From IMG/VR virus record IMGVR_UViG_3300020445_000054, positions 1 to 27,547 of that record: a stretch of DNA of 27,547 bases, one strand, 5' to 3'. Shown here piece after piece: positions 8,401 through 17,400 of the stretch (its first letter is position 1; every line of letters begins with the position of its first letter). This DNA is from a virus. The position numbers were made by a program, and so were the translations under genes. The notes under the pieces are model-generated. The model was given only the letters and a program-made list of their open reading frames with translations, was not told the DNA's origin and searched no databases.

Positions 8401-11400
8401 TAGTTGATACTAACAATATTCAGTCCAATGTTAAGAAGGTAGAGTCTAGTTATGAAATTTCAGCTACAAGTGTTGAGAATAGACCTCCATCATCACAATT
8501 CCCTTATGGATACTTTATAGATGATTATGTTTACACTGGAAATGGTGATTTAGATGAGCATAATGGTAGATACACTAAAACTCCTGATTTTCCTCAAGGA
8601 GTGTATGGTTATTTCGCTACTGTAGATCTTTTAAACGATCCTCAGTTCCCATTCTTCATCGGTAACACTTATAGATCTCGAGCTATTGAAGAAAATACTG
8701 TTAAGGGTCAATTAATTGATCAGACTAATTTTGATTTTGCTGGATCTTCTCTTGTAAGAAATACGCAACCTTATGGTTTATTTGGTGATGGTGTTTCTTA
8801 TGATTATGTTTTCCAACCATATAACACTAATAACCAAGTCTCAAACCCAAGTAATTTACTAGAGGGTTCTATAGAAAGCATTAATATTTTAACTGGTGGA
8901 TCTGGTTATAGTATTGGTGATAAATTAATATTTGATGAAACTGGTACTAATGGTGTTGGTGTAGATGCGGAAGTTCAGCAGCTTTATGGAGAACCAATTG
9001 ATAATATCACTAGTTCTGTAACTACATTATCAGATCTTCCTATCAAACATACTAGACAGGGTGTTGTTTTTAAATCATCTCCGTATCATGAATTTACTGG
9101 GTCAGATACAGTAAGAATTACTGGTATTTCCACTTACATCAAGGGATTGGATGGATTCCATAAAATTGCTGTTGCATCTTATGGATCATCATTAAGAGAC
9201 AATGGATATACTGGTATTATTACAGATCTAAAGGTTGAATTTGTTCCACCTAATATTGCTGTAGGGGATTCTATTGGTATTGGTACAGAGACTGCTCGTA
9301 TTCTTAGTTTCTACCCTAATGAGAAAATTGTTAGAATTGAAAGATATGCTGGATTTACCACTGCTGCAACAGGAGCTGCGGTCACATTCTTTACTAGTGA
9401 ATTTACAGTTCCTATAGAAGTAGATCCTTTTGAATCTAAGTTCCAAAATTTAATATACTTTAACCCCAAAGAATCTGTTGGTGTAGGAACTACAGTTGGA
9501 ATTTCTACTAGTGTAAATGTATCTCTTAATGGAGTTACTAAAGAGAGATCAATTCTTGCACAGTCTATACATTTACCTAATCATGGTTTATTAGATAATG
9601 ATAAGGTTACTTTTGATAAGCGAGGTAACACTGATTTATTTGTTACTGATTCTATAAGTCCGTACACTGCTCCAAGTGCTTTGAGTGGTGATTATTATGT
9701 TATTAATAAAACAGCAGATACTATTGGTCTTAAGACTAATACAAGTGGTCCAAATTTATTCTTTACTACAACAGGTGCTGATAAAGCGAATTATTCGTTT
9801 GTTTCAAATTACAGGCAAGAAAATGCTACCGTTAGAAGAAGTCAAGTAACAGTTCAGACAACCAAGAATCATGGATTGGAAGAAAATGATAGATTTAATC
9901 TAATAGTTAATACTGGATTGACAACTGGTATTGGTACTTCTACGAGAGCTACTGTTAAACTTATTGATGGATATACAATTATCAATCCTCTTGAGATACC
10001 TACAAGCGGAGTTAATAGCACAACTAGCATAATCACTATAGAGGATCATGCTTTAGAGACAGGATTTAAGGTTCTGCTCTATGGTGCTGGTGGAGATTCC
10101 TCTAAACTTCCTGGTGGATTAGAACAGAGACCATATTTCGTCTATAAAATTGATGATGACACATTCCAGTTATGTAACACTGATAAACAGTTAAAAACAA
10201 ATCCACCAGAAATTGTCGGATTTAATTCTACAGGATTTAGTGGACAAACTATTAATCCTATAAATCCACCAGTTTCAGTATTCCGTAATAATAATATTAT
10301 ATTTGACCTCAATGATACCAGTCTTTCTGGAGCAAATCTCAAATTTTTCTATGATAAGAATACTTTCAACGAATATGTTGGAACAGGACTTACATCAAAT
10401 CTAGAAGTTGTTGGTTTTGGTACTGTTGGTGTTGGAACCACCAATCCTGCTGATATGGCATATAAGCAGATTAATTATAGCGAAAATCTTAAAAATACTC
10501 TGTATTATGCTATAGAAAAGGGTGGATACATCACAACTAGCGAAACTGATGTATTATACGGAAATCAGATAAAATATACAAATAGTGGGTATAATGGAAA
10601 GCAATATATTGCTACTGGGGTTGCTGGAACATCATTTACTGCTAATATTGTTGCGGAACCAGAAAAATCTCGATATACGCAATCTGATTGCGAGGATTTG
10701 TATTATACCCATATAGGTGTTGCAGCAACTGGTGGTGTATCAAAAATCAAGATTAATAATGCTGGATTTGGATATAAGAAGCTTCCTGCAGTAACTTCTA
10801 TAGGATCTAGTGGTATTAGTGCGGAATTAGAGTTATTTGGGAATAATGTCAACCTATTGGAGGATGTTAGTGTTCCTACAGATGTTTATGGTTATCCTGC
10901 AGATAATACATTAAAACCAGATGCATTCTTGCCTAGGATTCTTCAAATTAAAAATGCAAGTAAGGTTCTCTCTGCAAGTGTAACTTTTGGTGGAAAATCA
11001 TACCTTAATGCACCATCTCTTGCTGTATATGATAAAACAACTGGAGAAATAGTTAATAACGGTCTTCTTACTGCGGAATTAAGTGATTCTGCTGTGAATA
11101 GGGTTAATGTTGTTGTTGAACCTAGAGGATTAACAGGTAACGATTATGGTATTGCTCCTTTAAGAAATAGTAACGGAATTAGTGTTATTGAAGCATTCTC
11201 TGATGTAGGAATTCTTACATGTAAGATTACTACTCCTATTCTTGGATATGATACAGAACCATTCTCTGTTGGTGATATTGTTTATCTTGAGGGTATAGAA
11301 TTTACTGCTGGAACTGGAGATGGATTCAACTCTGGTGATTATAAATTTGTTGACTTTGAAATTGCTGATTATAATAGTGCAACTAATCCAAGACAAGTCA

Positions 11401-14400
11401 CATTCGCTTATACTGGATTATCTACTAATCCTGGAATTGGAGCAACTGTTGTTCCTGGATTTGGTCAGATTGTAAAATCTGGTGATCTTGCAAGATTTAG
11501 TGCATTAAAGTCATTCTCTGAATTTAGAATCAATGAACCATTAAGAAGAAACAGTGATTTATATACAGATTTGGTAATGACTGATCTTGATACCAATACT
11601 GGTATTATGGTTGTTAGTGGATCTCTAAACCTTGAAATTGATGATCAATTAACAGGAACTAATAGTGGTGATGTATGCGAAGTACAGGCTATAACAGAAT
11701 TTGATGGATATTTTGATATTTCATCTACAATTGATACTAATGTAGGTTGGTCTGATAATATTGGACTAATTGGTGATAATAATCAATTCTTACCAGATAA
11801 TGATTATTATCAAAATATGTCTTATGCTATAGAAAGTGAAAAGACATATGCAGATTTAATAACTTATGTTAATGATATAGTACACCCTGCAGGATTTAAA
11901 AACTTTGCAAATACTCAGATTTTAACAAAAGGTGATGCTGGAGAATCATTTATTCCTGCTGCTGATGCTGGTGGATTGGTTCTTGATTTTGTTAGTGATC
12001 CACTTAGAATTGACGCTATCTACAATTATGATATTTCTAGAGATGCCAATTCTGCAAATAACCTTTCTAAGTTCTTAGAATTGCAGCAGACAAGACTTGC
12101 GGACTTTATTCTATGTAAGACTAATAGAGTTCTTTTGCATGATGATATTAGTCCTCAATTCATTAGTAATGAATCTAATGATTTGAGTGATAGTAGAGTT
12201 ATTGCTGCTACTCTTGCTGGTAGATATTTCTCTAGGTATCTTGTACAAACAATACATGATGCACAGGATCCACTTAAAAACCATTATCAGATGAATGAGT
12301 TGATTCTGATTACATCTGGTGGTGATACTTATTTGGTTCAGAAGAGTGCTCTTAACAATACAAACCAAGTTGGTTTAGCTACTGGATACGGAGAATTCTT
12401 TGCTCAGTATAATGTTAATAATGGTCAAACTCAGGTAAGAATCAAACCTTACGAACCATTTGATACCAATTATGATATTAAAGCAATGCAGCAAGGTTTT
12501 GCTGATGCTACTGGTACTGGTCAAACATCATTAGGTAATGCAGAACTTAGAAGTGTTAATATTAGTGTAGGAACTGCTACAACGACTCAAATTGTTGGAT
12601 TTAATACAGCCAATTTAGCTGGTTCTCATGGGCATATTGCTGTTATTAATAAATCTGAAAACAAAGTTGATTATCATGAGTTGATATTACAGCATGATGG
12701 CACTGACACATATATGACCGAAGTTGCCTCTTTCAATAATAGGCAAAGTCTTGGAGGAATATCTTCTCCACAATTTATGGGGACATTTACTTCTGAGATT
12801 GATAGTGGAGTAGTCAAACTCAATTATATTCATAGCGAATCACAGAGTATTGATCTTAGATGTAAGTTTATGTCCTTCAATCCTGTTGGATATGGAACTA
12901 CTGCTGTTAAGTACTTTAATATTCCATTTACTCCAGAAGGATCAGAAAGAAGTGGAAGAATTATTGTAGGATCTTCTGCAACAACAGGAATTGCTACTAT
13001 ATGCGGAATCACTTCATTTACCGATCTATCATTTAAATCTTCAGTTTCTGTATCTTATGGAAATACTCAAACATTCCATCAGATTTATGTTTTATCTGAT
13101 CCACATAAAGTAGACACATTCTTATCTCAAGGACCTATTGCTGCTGTTGGAACTACTACAGGTGTTGGTTCATTTGGTGCTGAATTTAGTGGTAATAGTG
13201 TTAATTTAGAGTTTTATCCAGATGCAGGAGTAACAGGTATTGTTAGCATCTTCTCTTACAATGAAGTAATTTACAAACAAAATGATCCTAATGGACTTCT
13301 TGTTGGTATTGGTTCATTTGACTACGGACAAGTATTTGAGAATGTAACTCAAAATACTTATTTGGGTATAAACAATAGAAATATTAGAAAATTTGGATTA
13401 AAGTATCAAAATACTCCAATTTATCAAAGAGCATTTAACCCTGAGAATGCTAATGAGGTTGATAAAGGAACAGGACTCATTACATTAAAGCACTTCTTCT
13501 CTAATACAGAAAAAGTATCGTATCTACCAGATTCTAATATTGTTGGACTTGCTGCTAGTTCTCTAGAGTATAGTACTGGATATGGATCAACTGTGCTTCC
13601 ATCTACTTGTTATATTGTCAAATCTAACAATAATCAGTTTTATATTTCAACATCAATTACTGATGCTAGAGTAGGAAAGGCGGTTACTTTCGCAAGTGGA
13701 GCTGGTCAAGGCAATCTTCATAAGTTTACGATGGATAAGAGAGACTCTAAATCCATTATTGCTCTTAACGGATTAGTACAAAAACCACTTTCTCACACAT
13801 CTATTACATATGATCTGGATGTTGCTGTTAATGGTTTTGTTACTTGTTTTGCTTTAAGTGGTTTAAGCACAATTACTTCTGGAGATTTATTAAAAATTGA
13901 TGATGAGTATAGTATTGTTCAAACAGTTGGTTTTGGTAGTACGACTACTGGACCTATTACTGGTATTGGAACTTGGAGTCTTGTTGAGGTAGAGAGAGGA
14001 ACAGTAGGTAGTTCCGCAACAGTACACTCTGCTGGATCAACTGCAAGGATCTATAGAGGTGCTTTCAATATAGTTGATAGTGACATATATTTCACAAATG
14101 CTCCTCTTGGTGGTGACTTGGGTATGATTGACCCAGGTAACCTTCCTTATCCTAGAGCATCATTTGGTGGAAGAACTTATTTAAGACAAGATTATGCAAC
14201 TAACCAAATATTTGATGACAACTCAGATGGTTTTGATGGTTTAGAAAATATATTCCCACTAACATCTACAGGTGTTGCTGTAACTGGTATTGGTTCAACT
14301 GGTGGTAATGGAGTTCTGTTTATTAACAGTATGTTCCAAGCACCATTTGGTGAGAACAACGAAGGTGTTGCAAACTTTAAGATTATTGAGCAAAGTCTTG

Positions 14401-17400
14401 GTGGTATTGCTAGTGTTAACTATACAGGTATTACTTCGTTTGGATATACAGATTTAATAATTGATGTAGATGATGTCAACCAGAACCAATTACCTAGAGG
14501 TGGAATCATTGTTTCTGTTGCTTCTACTCCAGGACAAGGATATGCTCCATTTAAAGGTGCTAAGATTCATGTAACTACTGGTACAGCTGGTGCTATTACT
14601 GGTATTACTGGTATATCAACAACAGACGACTTCATAAATGTAGAAAGTGCTATTTACGATACTAGAACTGGATTTGTAACGGTATCTACCGCACAGAATC
14701 ATAGATTGGGTGTTGAAGATTTTGCTAAGTTGGTTGGTTTAGAGTTTACATGTAATGGATATCAGCATACTTATATTTCTGATGCTGGTGCAGACTCTGC
14801 TTTAGAAGTAGGTGGTAATTATCCACACCAATGGGTAACAAGTTCATCAAACTCTATTGAATTTGGTGGAAGTTATGCACACCAATGGGTAAGTGCTAAT
14901 AGTAATGCAGTTAATGTACAGACTGGTTCTCAATCAGGAACACAGAAGTCACCTAGCAGTGGAACATACGATCCTGCTACTGGAGTATTGGCATTGACAT
15001 TTGGTGGCAATCATAATATGTCTACAAGTGATACTATTACACTTGATAACAATTCATTATTCTTCAAGTGTGCTAGAGACAATTATGCAACTACTCATTC
15101 ATATCCTCGGTCTGGATCTGATTACATCTCTGGAATAACAACTGCTGTTACAGTAACTTCAACAACTTCATTTACAATTAATGTTGGAACAACACCTTTA
15201 CAGTACTTTACTCCTACTGCTGGTGATTATAATGGTGCTACTGGTAATCTTACATTAACTATTGGATCTGCTGGTGTTGCTGCTGCTGTAGCAAATAATC
15301 TTAAGGTTGGTATTATCACAAGTTCTTTAACCTTTAGATGTGCTAGAGATGGATATGCTACAGATCATGTATATCCTCGTACAACTGATCCTATTAATAA
15401 TACGGTAGTGACTATTGGATCAACAACTACAGATACAATTACTCTTCCCGTTGGAATATCCACTAATGTTCGTTATGGAGTTTATAGTGCTGAATACAGT
15501 GGAGCAACAGGAATTATAAGAATTAGTACAGGAAGTTCTGCTTCTCAAGATGCAAATCAACCATTCGCTGTTGGTGATCTTGTTGGTATCGGAACGGATA
15601 CTCTTAAGTTTACATGTGCTAAGGACAATCACGCAACGATTCATACATATCCACGCTCATCAGATCCTGCACACAATGTAATGTTGTCTATTGCATCAAC
15701 ATCTCAAACTGAATTTACAGTTGATGTTGGTAAATCTGGTCTTGGTTATGGTAGTACTATTGGTATAACTTCCTTTGTTTATGACCATATCAGTGGCATT
15801 GCAACAGTACTTACTGTGACCCCTCACGGTTTCTCAGATCCAAGTATGGTTGGGATAACAACAGGTGGATTGACATTTACTTGCGAAATGGATGGTTATA
15901 GAACTAATCACACATATCCTAGAGCAACTGATCCTGTAAACAATAAGTTCTTAGAAATAAGAAATGTAACTAGAGATGAGTTTGATGTCAATGTTGGAAT
16001 ATCAACTCAAGTAACATATACACCTACAAATGCTGTATATGATCCTATTGCTGGCATCATGACGATGACTGTTGGATCTCACAACATTATGTCAGGTACT
16101 AATATTAAGATTGATCAAGAGTCACTTAACTTTAAGTGTGCTATGGATGGTCTTTCTACTACTAAGTCATATCCTAGAACAACTGATCCATATTTTGATA
16201 GATCTATTTCTGTTGCATCAACTACTGCTACAGGCATAGCAATAACTGTAGGAACAGCACCTACTGTAAATTACAGCATTACTACTGCAACTTACAATCC
16301 ATCTACGGGTATTGTAACTGCTACTATTGGACAACATCCTCTTAAAGATGGAACTTCTATTAAGTTGAAAGAAGGATCTCTAATCTTTAGATGTGCTACA
16401 GATGGTTATGCATCTACTTCAACATATCCTAGAAGCACTATTGACACTCAAACCATTAATGGTGCTACTTATGATGCCAATGTAGGTATCATGACAATCA
16501 CAGTAATTCCTGGTGGTCGTTTAATACATGATGGAGACTTTGTAAGATTTGATAATGACTCTATCAGATTTACTTGTGATATGGACGGTGGAACATCTAC
16601 CAAGTCTTATCCAAGATCTACTGATCCTTATAGTGGTAAGTGGATGCCTATTACAGGTATTGGAACTACTAGTTTCGCAGTTCAAGTAGGTAAGTCACCT
16701 ATACAACCTTTTGGTATCACCAGTGCGATCTATGACCCCACTGCTGGTATTGTGACAGTTACTATACCTGATCATACTTTAATGACTGGTACTAGCATAA
16801 GATTGTCACCTGAATCATTTGCATTTAGATGTGGTCTTGACACTTATCAAAGTATACACAGATATCCTAGAGCAACTGATACTGTTGGTTACAATACTGC
16901 AGTTTCAATTGCTTCTACTACTGCAAGTACTATTTCATTCCAAATACTTCCAAGTCAACCATCAAGTAATGTATCAACTCATCATCATGTACCTAATGAT
17001 AAGTTAACTCCAATAGGAGCAACTTATGACCCTGTTGTTGGTATCATGACTGTTACAGCTAACTCTCATGGACTTTCAAATGGTGATTATGTTAAGTTTG
17101 ATGATGGATCAGTTAGCTTTACATGTACTAGAGATAATAATAAGTCCGTTCATGCATATCCTAGAACAAAGGATCCTTATCACAATAACTGGATTAAAGT
17201 TTCTAATGTGACTACAAATACATTCAGAGTGAATGGTATGAGGTCATATGACAATGCTACACATACTTTTGTATCTGGTGTATCAGATAGTATTACAAGA
17301 TCAGTAATTGTTAGTGGCGGTGCGTATAATCACACCTTTGCTAGTGCTGGTGTGGGTAGTATGGATCAGAAGCGTGATAGAACTTATGATCAACCAGTTA

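Larger units (their letters stand above)
5703..10200 (+). repeat. Dispersed HGL/GD beta-repeat family in the giant protein
   Basis: At least seven diverged copies follow the pattern H-[GA]-[FL]-x2-[GN]-D-x-[VI], then often a G-L turn, then YxV-x-[KN]-x-D-x-[FI]-x-L. Examples begin near 5703 (VHGFEDGD), 6405 (FETGDEVIY), 7132 (HNFLTGDRIVY), 7510 (NHGLTDGDVLEY), 9567 (NHGLLDNDKVTF), 9862 (NHGLEENDRF) and 10032 (DHALETGFKVLLY). Each unit would give a small beta domain. Divergence between copies suggests old duplications. Confidence 0.6.
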
